This document shows positions 23,978 to 31,758 of a stretch of 33,987 nucleotides of DNA, piece after piece (the first letter of the stretch is position 1; every line of letters begins with the position of its first letter). The notes under the pieces were generated by a model. The model was not told where the DNA came from. It ran no database searches and worked only from the letters and a program-made list of their open reading frames with translations. The stretch is from an uncultured Oscillospiraceae bacterium (GTDB lineage Bacteria > Bacillota > Clostridia > Oscillospirales > Ruminococcaceae), in contig CABUAH010000012.1 in the NCBI GenBank assembly GCA_902489475.1, forward strand, positions 1-33,987, read 5' to 3'. A program made the position numbers and the translations under genes.

Positions 23978-24028
23978 GTAGTATTTAATTTCAAACCTGC
24001 CTTTGATAATAAAATCACTGAATTAGCC

Positions 24029-24056
24029 TTGACAAATTTTTAAAAACCTATATAAT
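24029..24056 (+). promoter_or_regulatory. Consensus promoter of rnpB
   Basis: TTGACA (24029-24034) is followed after 16 nt by TATAAT (24051-24056), both perfect. The start of transcription would fall at about 24063, the first base of the RNase P helix P1. Confidence 0.9.
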
Positions 24057-24061
24057 AAACT

Positions 24062-24407
24062 ATGCGAGTAAGCTATGCGGTAGCTTGGCGGCCATACGTC
24101 AAGAGGAAAGTCCGAGCATCACAGAGCAGGATAGCTGCTAACGGCAGCCGAGGGTGACCTTAGAGCCAGTGCAACAGAAATATACCGCCGCTTTGCGGTA
24201 AGGGTGGAACGGCGAGGTAAGAGCTCACCGGGTCGTCGGAGACGGCGATGCCATGTAAACCTTATCCGATGCAACTCCAATGGTAAGCGTTAAATCAATG
24301 GCTGCTCGTCAGGTTTGCGCTTATAGGAGGCTTGAAGCGTACAGCAATGTGCGTTCTAGATAGATTACCGCACTCGACAAAACTCGGCTTATCGGCTTAG
24401 TCGCACC
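24062..24407 (+). ncRNA. rnpB: RNase P RNA (catalytic RNA, tRNA 5' processing), probably bacterial class A
   Basis: This is the catalytic subunit of ribonuclease P. Conserved segments in order are GAGGAAAGTCCGAGC (24102-24116), the ACAGAAATATACCGCC region (about 24172-24187), GGTAAGAGCTCACCGG (about 24216-24231) and the 3' part CGACAAAACTCGGCTTAT. The ends GCGAGTAAGC (24064-24073) and GCTTAGTCGC (24394-24403) pair as P1 with one mismatch. The usual GGG/CCC pairing near the 5' core and 3' end reads GAG/CTC here, a covariation that supports the fold. It has its own promoter and terminator. Exact ends are estimated. Confidence 0.95.
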
Positions 24408-24410
24408 AAA

Positions 24411-24444
24411 AGCAGAAAGCATTATGCTTTCTGCTTTGTTTTTT
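24411..24444 (+). terminator. Intrinsic terminator of rnpB
   Basis: An 11-bp perfect stem (24411-24421 with 24425-24435) is followed by TTGTTTTTT. Confidence 0.92.
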
Positions 24445-24511
24445 GGTATTTAATTTTAACAAATTATATTAGGCGTTTTTGTTTAAAAGTAACAAATAAG
24501 CAGTTTGATTA

Positions 24512-24540
24512 TTGCAAAAAAAGTGTATTTGTGCTACGAT
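24512..24540 (+). promoter_or_regulatory. Predicted promoter of the GGDEF-EAL gene
   Basis: TTGCAA (24512-24517) is followed after 17 nt by TACGAT (24535-24540). It lies inside the upstream in-frame open stretch, which supports the later GTG start. Confidence 0.55.
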
Positions 24541-24573
24541 ATAAATAATGTTTTAAAAAAGGGGCGTGATATT

Positions 24574-26232
24574 GTGTCAAACTTAACAACTGATGATTTT
24601 AAGTCTTTGCTGGACAATATTCCGTCATATGTTTTCGTAGCTGAAAGAGGCTCGCTTAATGTAATATATTCAAATAATATCTTTAAAAAGCATTTTATGG
24701 GTGAAGCTAATTCAAAATGCTATGACAAAATCAAGCGTCTTATAAATTCTCAATCATCTCTTAACAATTCAACTAACAATTTGATTAAAGGGATCGACTT
24801 TTACTGTGACGATTATAATAAATGGCTTAAAATTTACGAACGTTCTATCCCTTTTGTAAGTAACATAGAAGCAAGGCTTTTTACAATGGAAGATGTTACG
24901 GATAAAATTGAATTTGAAAAGGAAATCGAAAAACACACCCTTTTTGACAGAATTACCGGACTTCCAAACAGAAAACAGCTTGACCTTGATTTTCAGGACA
25001 TAATAAGATATGCTGAAAACGATAACGAAAACGGAATGATTCTGTTTTTGGATATAGATAATTTCAAAATTGTAAACGACCGTTACGGATATCAGTACGG
25101 TGATATACTTCTTAAAAAAATAGGCTGCTTTTTGAGCGAATTGAATAAATTCGGTTCACAGTCTTATGCTTTCGGCGGAGATGAGTTTTTAATCCTTATC
25201 CCGCACCTTTCAATCGGGAATTCTGCAAAAATTATTGATAAAATTATTTCCAGATTTGACTCAAGTTGGGACCTTGACGGCATATCATACACAACATCGG
25301 CTTCTATAGGTACTGCTATGTTCCCTCGTGACGGTTCGAGTTTGGGTTCCCTTTTGCAAAAAGTCGATATGTCAGTCTACAAGGCTAAAATAGACGGCAA
25401 AAGCAAACTTATTGAATATTGTGAATCCTTGGGAAATCAGCTTTCAAGACACATGGACATTTTAAAAGCGATGAGAGAATCCGTTTTACACAATTTCGAT
25501 GGTTTTTATGTTTCTTATCAGCCGATTATTTCAACCAAAACGAAACAGGTCGAATCCGTTGAAGCATTGCTGAGATGGACACATCCTGAGCTTGGAAACA
25601 TCAGTCCTACTGAGTTTATTCCGATTGCTGAGGAAACAGGATTGATTCTTAATATAGGTGAATTTGTTCTTCGTGAAGGAATGGCAAAATGCAAAGAATG
25701 GGTTGAGCAAGGATATATTCATCACCTAAACATTAATCTATCAGTTAATCAAATAGTATGTGATGATTTTATAGACACCGTAAAAAGAATAATTGATGAA
25801 ACTGGTGTGAATCCGAGTAATATCATCTTTGAGATTACCGAGTCAATCGCTATTGAAGATTTTAAATCAATAAATGAAAAAATATCTCAGCTTTGTGAAA
25901 TCGGAATTAAAATCGCACTTGATGACTTCGGAACAGGTTACTCTTCTCTTAACTGCCTAAAGGATCTTCCGCTCGGTATTGTTAAGCTTGATAAAAAATT
26001 TATTGATAATGTTTCTCTAAACAATCTAGACGAAACTGTTGTAAAGAGCATCGTTGATTTATCTCATAAATTCGACTTGTCCGTCTGTGCTGAAGGCGTT
26101 GAACACAACGATCAATACGGTGTTCTCAATGATATGGGAGTTGATTTAATTCAGGGCTATTTGTTTTCAAAGCCGCAAAAAGCGGTTACCCTTGAAAACG
26201 AGTTTTTCAAAACTAAAGTTACAAACAAATAG
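24574..26232 (+). CDS. PAS-like/GGDEF/EAL cyclic di-GMP turnover protein
   Basis: The 552-aa protein has an N-terminal PAS-like sensor (about 1-115, LLDNIPSYVFVAERG), then a diguanylate cyclase domain with an intact GGDEF (near residue 201) and a phosphodiesterase domain with intact EAL (near residue 330), NLSVNQ, FEITES, DDFGTGYSS, EGVE and QGYLFSKP. Both catalytic sites look active. No RxxD inhibitory site lies 5 residues before GGDEF. There is no membrane segment, so it is cytosolic. A GTG start at 24574 with AGGGG upstream is preferred over a TTG at 24505, which lies upstream of the likely promoter. It is monocistronic. Confidence 0.93.
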   Translation: MSNLTTDDFKSLLDNIPSYVFVAERGSLNVIYSNNIFKKHFMGEANSKCYDKIKRLINSQSSLNNSTNNLIKGIDFYCDDYNKWLKIYERSIPFVSNIEARLFTMEDVTDKIEFEKEIEKHTLFDRITGLPNRKQLDLDFQDIIRYAENDNENGMILFLDIDNFKIVNDRYGYQYGDILLKKIGCFLSELNKFGSQSYAFGGDEFLILIPHLSIGNSAKIIDKIISRFDSSWDLDGISYTTSASIGTAMFPRDGSSLGSLLQKVDMSVYKAKIDGKSKLIEYCESLGNQLSRHMDILKAMRESVLHNFDGFYVSYQPIISTKTKQVESVEALLRWTHPELGNISPTEFIPIAEETGLILNIGEFVLREGMAKCKEWVEQGYIHHLNINLSVNQIVCDDFIDTVKRIIDETGVNPSNIIFEITESIAIEDFKSINEKISQLCEIGIKIALDDFGTGYSSLNCLKDLPLGIVKLDKKFIDNVSLNNLDETVVKSIVDLSHKFDLSVCAEGVEHNDQYGVLNDMGVDLIQGYLFSKPQKAVTLENEFFKTKVTNK

Positions 26233-26248
26233 AATAACACATTACTTC

Positions 26249-26273
26249 AAAAGCACCTTCGGGTGCTTTTTTA
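26249..26273 (+). terminator. Intrinsic terminator of the GGDEF-EAL gene
   Basis: AAGCACC (26251-26257) and GGTGCTT (26262-26268) enclose a stable TTCG tetraloop, followed by TTTTTATT. Confidence 0.88.
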
Positions 26274-26295
26274 TTGCAAAAACACCAAAACAAAA

Positions 26296-26315
26296 GGGCA
26301 GCCATAAGGCTGCCC
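26296..26315. repeat. 8-bp GC-rich hairpin between two genes
   Basis: GGGCAGCC (26296-26303) pairs with GGCTGCCC (26308-26315), with an ATAA loop. On the minus strand it is followed by TTTTGTTTT, so it may be a backup terminator for the secreted-protein transcript. Confidence 0.6.
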
Positions 26316-26457
26316 ATAATAAAACAACAAGTAAAAATAAAATTAATAGTTTAGCTTGATCTTATTGTATCGCAAATTTGATTACAAGTCAATATCCAAT
26401 TTGTAACCAAATTGTAAACTTTGAATCACTTTTCTAAACTTATACACTTGAAATAAC

Positions 26458-26484
26458 AAAAAAGCGGCTCGTAACGAACCGCTT
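26458..26484 (-). terminator. Intrinsic terminator of the secreted anchored protein
   Basis: AAGCGGCTCG (26462-26471) pairs with CGAACCGCTT (26475-26484), with one G-U pair on the minus-strand RNA, then TTTTTT. It begins 22 nt after the stop codon. Confidence 0.82.
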
Positions 26485-26505
26485 AATTATTTGTTTAATA
26501 AACAA

Positions 26506-27471
26506 TTACTTTCTCTTCTTAGCAAGAACTACTGCTACACCTGCAAGTGCAATTCCGCCAAGTGCAAGACCTGCTGTTGCGCCTGTCTGAGCACCTGTTG
26601 AAGATGAAGTTGTTGTTGATGATGTTCCGGCATTGTTTACGTTAGCAGCCTGTGTTGTCTGCTGTACATCTGATCCGGAGTTGTTTGAACCTGTTGTTCC
26701 TGTTGTTGCAGGAGCACCTTTTTGAGCATCAATTCCCTTAATAGAGAATGTAACCTCAAGCGAGTTCATAAATGCGATAGAATCGTCAGCTAAAACTCTT
26801 CCGTCCTTAGTATCACCGTAAGTATTGAAGATTTCAAGTCTGTAGTTAAAGTTACCCTCGATGTTACCTGTGATAACCTTATCCTTGTTGAACGCTACAT
26901 CCTCGCCATCCTGCTTAATGCTGTCAACTGTTGCTGTGATCTTTGAAGCCTTGTATGGTCCAGCTGTGATACCAATATCATTTTTGTATGAGCTAGGATC
27001 CATCGGAATATAAGTCTTCATATCCTTATCAAGCTTCTCAGTACCGTCGCAAAGACCGTAAATATCAATACAGAAAACCGTTACAGCAAAGAAATCGCCT
27101 AAACCAGCATCAGCATCCCATTTATTGCAGTTAGCATTCTCACAAACACCGTCTGTGATCTTACCTGTAATGTACTGATCTCCGCCTACTTTATCTCCCT
27201 CAGGTGGGAATGCAAGCTTGATTGTGTATTGACCGTCACCTGTTACGATTGCGTCCTGAACATATCCACCTTCAGCTCTTCCGTCCTTAACCGTTCCACG
27301 GTAACCCTGTGGTGCCATAGAAGAAATAGACCAATCAGCGTCAGCGATACAAAGTGATGCGTTATACTTACCCGCAGTCGGTGTCCACTGAGCAGAAGCA
27401 GAGATAGATGCAAGAGTTGTTGCCATAAGAGCAGCAGAAGCTACGCCGGCAATTACTTTCTTTAACTTCAT
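26506..27471 (-). CDS. Secreted protein with C-terminal membrane anchor, unknown function
   Basis: The signal peptide is MKLKKVIAGVASAALMATTLASISASA with an ASA cleavage site near residue 27. The mature protein begins QWTPTAGKYN and has about 220 residues of probable beta-sandwich with Cys residues in ENANCNKW and the nearby FCIDIYGLC. A Thr/Ser/Gly-rich stalk follows (about 243-295), then a C-terminal hydrophobic segment and KKRK. Just before that segment is GAQTGATAG, which looks like a relaxed sorting signal, but there is no true LPXTG. The start at 27471 is set by AAAGGAG. The promoter lies at 27506-27534. A surface or substrate-binding role is plausible; I do not recognise the fold. Confidence 0.78.
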   Translation of the reverse strand: MKLKKVIAGVASAALMATTLASISASAQWTPTAGKYNASLCIADADWSISSMAPQGYRGTVKDGRAEGGYVQDAIVTGDGQYTIKLAFPPEGDKVGGDQYITGKITDGVCENANCNKWDADAGLGDFFAVTVFCIDIYGLCDGTEKLDKDMKTYIPMDPSSYKNDIGITAGPYKASKITATVDSIKQDGEDVAFNKDKVITGNIEGNFNYRLEIFNTYGDTKDGRVLADDSIAFMNSLEVTFSIKGIDAQKGAPATTGTTGSNNSGSDVQQTTQAANVNNAGTSSTTTSSSTGAQTGATAGLALGGIALAGVAVVLAKKRK

Positions 27472-27505
27472 TGTAAAAACTCCTTTACACATTATTATAT
27501 ATTAT

Positions 27506-27534
27506 ATTTTATCTTATTTCCGCTGCCTTTGCAA
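27506..27534 (-). promoter_or_regulatory. Predicted promoter of the secreted anchored protein
   Basis: On the minus strand TTGCAA (27534-27529) is followed after 17 nt by TAAAAT (27511-27506). Confidence 0.65.
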
Positions 27535-27627
27535 TATACTATTTATACAAAATTGACTCTCTTTTTCTAGCTATATTAGACAAAATTAAATGATACAGAA
27601 AATTGTGTCAAAACATCTGGCAAATAA

Positions 27628-28398
27628 TTATCTACCTTTTTTTGATTGTATCAATCCGGATACAAAAAGCACAAGTCTTGTCGGTAAAAATTTGCTTACG
27701 GCAGTTAATAGCTTCATCTTAAAAGTCGGGACAATTATCATTTTTCCCTCTTCCAACATTCCATACACGCCGTCAATTGCACATTCTTTTGCACTTATTC
27801 CACCGAGCGAGAATTTAACGCCTGCGACCTCGTTAAATTCTGTGTTCACAGGTCCCGGACATAATGCTCCGACATATACGTTGCTTTTATTTTCCATAAG
27901 CTCCTGGTTTATCGCACGGGTTAGGTTTACAACATACGACTTTGTTGCATAATATGCCGCCATGTAAGGTCCACCCTGCATAAGTCCGGCAGATGAAGCT
28001 ACATTCAAAATGTACCCACTGTTTTTGTCGTTCATGTCCTTTAAAAACAGCTTTGTCAAAATATGAAGAGCTTTACAGTTTAAGTCTATCATTTGCGTTT
28101 CAGCCTTTAAATCAGTTTTCAAAAACGAACCGTATGCTCCAAAGCCAGCGTTGTTTATGAGAACATCCACCTTTTCGTGCTCAATACTCTTATATAACCT
28201 GTAGCAGTTTTTTTCATCTGCCAAGTCACAGTCAACTAAGCTTATGTCCACGTCACAGAATTCTAAAATATCCGCAGCAAGCTCCTCAAGTCTGTCAAGC
28301 CTTCTTGCGACGAGTATAAGAGAAAATCCCCTGAAAGCCAAAATTTTTGCAAACTCACGTCCTATTCCTGAGCTTGCTCCCGTAATTAATGCAAGCAT
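27628..28398 (-). CDS. Short-chain dehydrogenase/reductase (classical SDR)
   Basis: This is an NAD(P)H-dependent oxidoreductase of the Rossmann SDR family, 256 aa. The cofactor motif is TGASSGIG (about residues 6-13), followed by an Arg-rich segment (VARRLDRLEEL) that suggests NADP preference. NNAG, the catalytic Ser in NVASSAG and the YxxxK pair in YYATKSY are all present. The C-terminus resembles DltE/YqjQ-like SDRs. The substrate is unknown. AGGAGG precedes the ATG. It lies 21 nt after the comM-like stop codon and is probably co-transcribed with it. A weak hairpin near 27588-27607 may end the transcript. Confidence 0.9.
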   Translation of the reverse strand: MLALITGASSGIGREFAKILAFRGFSLILVARRLDRLEELAADILEFCDVDISLVDCDLADEKNCYRLYKSIEHEKVDVLINNAGFGAYGSFLKTDLKAETQMIDLNCKALHILTKLFLKDMNDKNSGYILNVASSAGLMQGGPYMAAYYATKSYVVNLTRAINQELMENKSNVYVGALCPGPVNTEFNEVAGVKFSLGGISAKECAIDGVYGMLEEGKMIIVPTFKMKLLTAVSKFLPTRLVLFVSGLIQSKKGR

Positions 28399-28419
28399 TA
28401 AAATTCCTCCTGTAAAAAA

Positions 28420-29943
28420 TTATCCGAAATATTTTCGGTCAAGCGATCTATATGAAACTGCGGCAGCAATATGGCTTTTGTCAATCAGATCAGCTCCTGT
28501 CATATCTGCAGCAGTTCTCGCTACCTTTAAAATTCTGTCATATCCCCTTGCTGAAAGTCCGAGCTTTTCAAAGACATCCTTTAAAAACGTCTTTGCCGAA
28601 TTTGTCATCTCACATACGTCACCGATAATATCACTTGTTATCTGTGCATTGCAGGTTATTTTTGTTCCCTTAAACCGTGCGTTTTGTATCTCCCTCGTCC
28701 TTTGTACACGCTCTCTTATTTCAGCAGACGATTCCTCCTTTGAATTTGAAGATATATCATCAAACTCAACAGGCGGCACTTCGACTTGTATATCGATTCT
28801 GTCCAAAAGAGGCCCGCTTATTCTTGACATATACTGATTTACTTTTCTTTGTGTACATGTACACTTTTTTGTCGGGTGTCCGTAATATCCGCAAGGACAG
28901 GGATTCATCGCAACAACAAGCATTATTGAGCTGGGATAGGTTACGGTTCCCCACGCTCTTGAAATTGTAACCTGCCTGTCCTCAAGGGGTTGCCGTAAAA
29001 CCTCAAGAGTCGGACGGTCAAATTCTGCAAGCTCATCCAAAAACAACACTCCGTTATGCGCCAGAGAAATTTCACCGGGCTTCGGAACTGTTCCGCCGCC
29101 TGAAAGTCCTACGCTTGAAATGGTATGATGAGGCGATCTAAACGGTCGCTCACAGACCAAAGGAGTTTTGCTGTCTAAAATACCCGCTATAGAATGAACA
29201 TTGGTGGTCTCAACAGATTCATCAAATGTCATTTTCGGAAGAATTGACGGAAGCCTTTTTGCCAACATACTCTTTCCGCTTCCCGGAGAACCTATCATAA
29301 GTATATTATGCCCTCCGCTCGCTGCAATCTCAAGTGCTTTTTTTGCAGCTTTTTGTCCTTTTACGTCCATATAATCAAGATTTTCATGATACTCTTCATA
29401 AGACGGTATGTATTTGGGCGAAGATGGAATCGTTTTGCCGTTAAAATGGTCATACAATTCCCTTAGACACTTAACCGGATAAACAGAAATACCGTCACAG
29501 ACGCTTGCCTCTTTACCATTTTCAAATGGAACAAAGAAATGCTTGATCCCCGATTTTTTCGCCATTATCGCCATCGGCAAAGCTCCGTTTATAGGTCTTA
29601 TATCTCCGCCGAGCGAAACCTCTCCGACAAAGGCGCAGTCACGCAGATCATCGGCTCTGACAAATCCCATAACCGAAAAAAGTGCAACCAAAATTGCAAG
29701 GTCGTGAACAGATCCGGTTTTTTTCGTATCGGCAGGAGCAAGATTGATAATAATTTGCTCCTCAGGAAACCTAAAACCGCTTGAACGAAAGGCACTTTTT
29801 ATACGTTCCCTGCTTTCTCTTACCGCTGTGTCGGCACAACCAACTATATCAAACGAAGGCAAGCCCCTGCTCGCTTCTATTTCAGTGCTTACCAAAAACG
29901 AATTCATTCCAATTAGCCCTAAGCTATTTATTTCAGCAAACAT
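28420..29943 (-). CDS. ComM/YifB-family Mg-chelatase-like AAA ATPase
   Basis: The 507-aa protein has an N-terminal Lon-protease-like S5 fold domain (about 1-165, FDIVGCADTAVRESRERIKSA) and then a Mg-chelatase-type AAA domain with Walker A GSPGSGKS and Walker B LFLDELAEF, followed by NPCPCGYYG and CTCTQ Cys pairs and an LLDRIDI sensor segment. The C-terminal ATPase lid ends ISYR-like (AAAVSYRSLD). Family members are helicase-like ATPases; ComM of transformable Gammaproteobacteria drives branch migration during integration of transforming DNA. The role in Clostridia is not established. AGAGGGGG lies before the ATG. A structured repeat separates it from the upstream FAD gene. Confidence 0.93.
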   Translation of the reverse strand: MFAEINSLGLIGMNSFLVSTEIEASRGLPSFDIVGCADTAVRESRERIKSAFRSSGFRFPEEQIIINLAPADTKKTGSVHDLAILVALFSVMGFVRADDLRDCAFVGEVSLGGDIRPINGALPMAIMAKKSGIKHFFVPFENGKEASVCDGISVYPVKCLRELYDHFNGKTIPSSPKYIPSYEEYHENLDYMDVKGQKAAKKALEIAASGGHNILMIGSPGSGKSMLAKRLPSILPKMTFDESVETTNVHSIAGILDSKTPLVCERPFRSPHHTISSVGLSGGGTVPKPGEISLAHNGVLFLDELAEFDRPTLEVLRQPLEDRQVTISRAWGTVTYPSSIMLVVAMNPCPCGYYGHPTKKCTCTQRKVNQYMSRISGPLLDRIDIQVEVPPVEFDDISSNSKEESSAEIRERVQRTREIQNARFKGTKITCNAQITSDIIGDVCEMTNSAKTFLKDVFEKLGLSARGYDRILKVARTAADMTGADLIDKSHIAAAVSYRSLDRKYFG

Positions 29944-29972
29944 CTCTTTCCCCCTCTTTTATCATGTCTTAA

Positions 29973-30107
29973 ATAAGGGGCACCGCCCCATCATTCAACA
30001 AGTGAACGAGGGGCGAAGCCCCTTAGTGTTTCAGCAGGGGATTAAATCCCCTACTGAAAGACGTAGATGACCGCCGCCTAAAAGGCGGGGGCATTCGTTC
30101 ACGGTTA
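29973..30107. repeat. Intercistronic structured repeat, copy 2
   Basis: It aligns along its whole length with 16981-17116. GGGGC-ACC-GCCCC, AGGGGC-GAA-GCCCCT, CGCCT/AGGCG and the enclosing GTGAACG (30003-30009) and CGTTCAC (30096-30102) pair are preserved. The central stem has different bases (CAGCAGGGGA with TCCCCTACTG) but still pairs, with one C-A mismatch. One end coincides with the stop codon of the gene at 30105; the other end is about 30 nt before the ComM-like gene. Confidence 0.85.
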
Positions 30108-31673
30108 CATCTCGCTGTCCATTATCATAACAGCAGCTTTTATTCCGTCAACAGCCGCTGACATTATTCCTCCGGCATAACCGGCTCCCTCTCCTGTCGG
30201 ATAAAGATTTTTAATTCCGACTGCTGTCATATCGCTGTTTCTTACGATTCTTACAGGTGATGAGGTTCTTGTTTCCGGACCTGTTAAAAGTCCGTCACTA
30301 AAACAATTCATCTTTTTTGCAAAATCAGTCAAGCCCTCTTTCATAAGCCGAATTACCCTGCTTGGAAAAAGCTTCGCAAAATCTGCGTAACATATGCCCA
30401 ACTGATAGGTTGGATTTATTTCGGTTTTTATATCCTTGCTGTCCTGTAAAAATCCTTTTACACTCATACAAGGAGCGTTGTATCCACCTGTAAGGCGATA
30501 GGCTCTTTTTTCAATATCTCTTGCAAACCTAACTCCGTCAAGCGGTTCGTTTCCAAAATCATTCGGTGAAACGGAAACAACCAGCGCTGAATTTGCGTTT
30601 TCTCCGTTTCTGTCGGAAAAGCTCATTCCGTTTGTCAAAACTGTCTTATCTTCACTTTGAGAAGCAACGACATATCCTCCCGGACACATACAAAAAGTAT
30701 ACGCAGCAGAGCCATCCGAAAACCTCTTTGAAAGCTGATATTCACCCTTGGGAAGTCTTTTATCCCCCGCAAGCTTTCCGTAAAGACTTTTGTCAACTTC
30801 AGACTGTCTATGTTCAATTCTTGCACCCACAGAAAACGGCTTTGCTTCAAGCAAAACGCCCTTATGAATCAACATCTCAAAAGTATCTCTTGCGCTGTGA
30901 CCAACGGCAAGAATAAGCTTGTCCGCTTTAATCTCTTTCCCATTTGAAATAACACTTAAAATTTTGCCGTTTTTAATAATAATTTCATCAAGCGGTGAAT
31001 CAAAATAAATTTTACCGCCAAGCCTTATTATTTCTTTTCTAAATCTCACAACTATTTCTCGAAGCTTATCCGTTCCGATATGGGGCTTGGAAAGTGAAAG
31101 AATTTCCTTGTCAGCACCGAAATTCACAAACTCCGACAGCACAACATTGCAAAGCGGATCATTAATTCTTGTCGTAAGCTTTCCGTCAGAAAAGGTTCCT
31201 GCTCCGCCCTCTCCGAACTGAACATTTGAAGAAGGATCAAGCAATCCGCCTTGCCAAAAGCTTTCAACATTCTTTACCCTTTTCTCGATCCTTGAGCCAC
31301 GCTCCAGCACTATCGGCTTATAGCCCATTCTTGCTAATGTCAGTGCCGCAAACATTCCGGCAGGTCCAAAACCTGCAACTATAATTGATGCCTTTTTATC
31401 CAAAGTGCATTTAGGGAAAAATTCCTTTTCCTCGAAAAATACAGCTTTTCTTTTCTCGGCAACAGATTTTTCCTTTCCACGGTCGTTAAGTTTTATCACA
31501 AACGAATATACGAATGTTGTTTCACGCCCTCTTCTTGCATCAAGTGAACGCTTATGTACGTTTATCTCTTTAATATCACCGCTGGTAAGTCCAAGAGCTT
31601 TTACAGCTTTCTTCTTTGCATATTCTTCACTCTCGCCTATCGGACATTTGATTTGATGAACGATTATCGGCAT
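30105..31673 (-). CDS. FAD-dependent oxidoreductase (COG2509-like flavoprotein)
   Basis: This 522-aa cytosolic protein has an N-terminal domain of about 85 residues rich in Lys and Arg (KKKAVKALG, HKRSLDARRGR), then the dinucleotide-binding motif GFGPAGMFAA with a following Glu in VLERG. GGLLDPSSNVQFGEGGAGTFSDGKL is family-characteristic, and the C-terminal GEGAGYAGGIMSAAVDGI closes the FAD site. It resembles the uncharacterised NAD(P)/FAD-dependent proteins of COG2509; the true substrate is unknown. The start follows AGAGGGTGA. Only 24 nt separate it from the cdaR terminator, so no separate promoter is clear. The stop codon is part of the repeat copy. Confidence 0.9.
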   Translation of the reverse strand: MPIIVHQIKCPIGESEEYAKKKAVKALGLTSGDIKEINVHKRSLDARRGRETTFVYSFVIKLNDRGKEKSVAEKRKAVFFEEKEFFPKCTLDKKASIIVAGFGPAGMFAALTLARMGYKPIVLERGSRIEKRVKNVESFWQGGLLDPSSNVQFGEGGAGTFSDGKLTTRINDPLCNVVLSEFVNFGADKEILSLSKPHIGTDKLREIVVRFRKEIIRLGGKIYFDSPLDEIIIKNGKILSVISNGKEIKADKLILAVGHSARDTFEMLIHKGVLLEAKPFSVGARIEHRQSEVDKSLYGKLAGDKRLPKGEYQLSKRFSDGSAAYTFCMCPGGYVVASQSEDKTVLTNGMSFSDRNGENANSALVVSVSPNDFGNEPLDGVRFARDIEKRAYRLTGGYNAPCMSVKGFLQDSKDIKTEINPTYQLGICYADFAKLFPSRVIRLMKEGLTDFAKKMNCFSDGLLTGPETRTSSPVRIVRNSDMTAVGIKNLYPTGEGAGYAGGIMSAAVDGIKAAVMIMDSEM

Positions 31674-31694
31674 CTCTTTCTCACCCTCTTAATA

Positions 31695-31728
31695 AAACAG
31701 GCGAAGACTATCTAATCATCTTCGCCTG
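31695..31728 (-). terminator. Intrinsic terminator after cdaR
   Basis: CAGGCGAAGA (31698-31707) pairs with TCTTCGCCTG (31719-31728), with an 11-nt loop. On the minus strand it is followed by TTTTATTAA. Confidence 0.78.
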
Positions 31729-31758
31729 CGATATATCGCTTACGGATTTTTACTTTCA

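Noticed and set aside
24505..24573. TTG-initiated extension of the GGDEF-EAL protein
   Set aside because: A likely promoter (24512-24540) lies inside this stretch and no Shine-Dalgarno sequence precedes the TTG, so the GTG at 24574 is preferred.
28244..28837. 197-aa plus-strand frame opposite the SDR and ComM-like genes
   Set aside because: It spans two well-supported genes on the other strand, shows low-complexity Ser-rich shadow composition and has no ribosome binding site.
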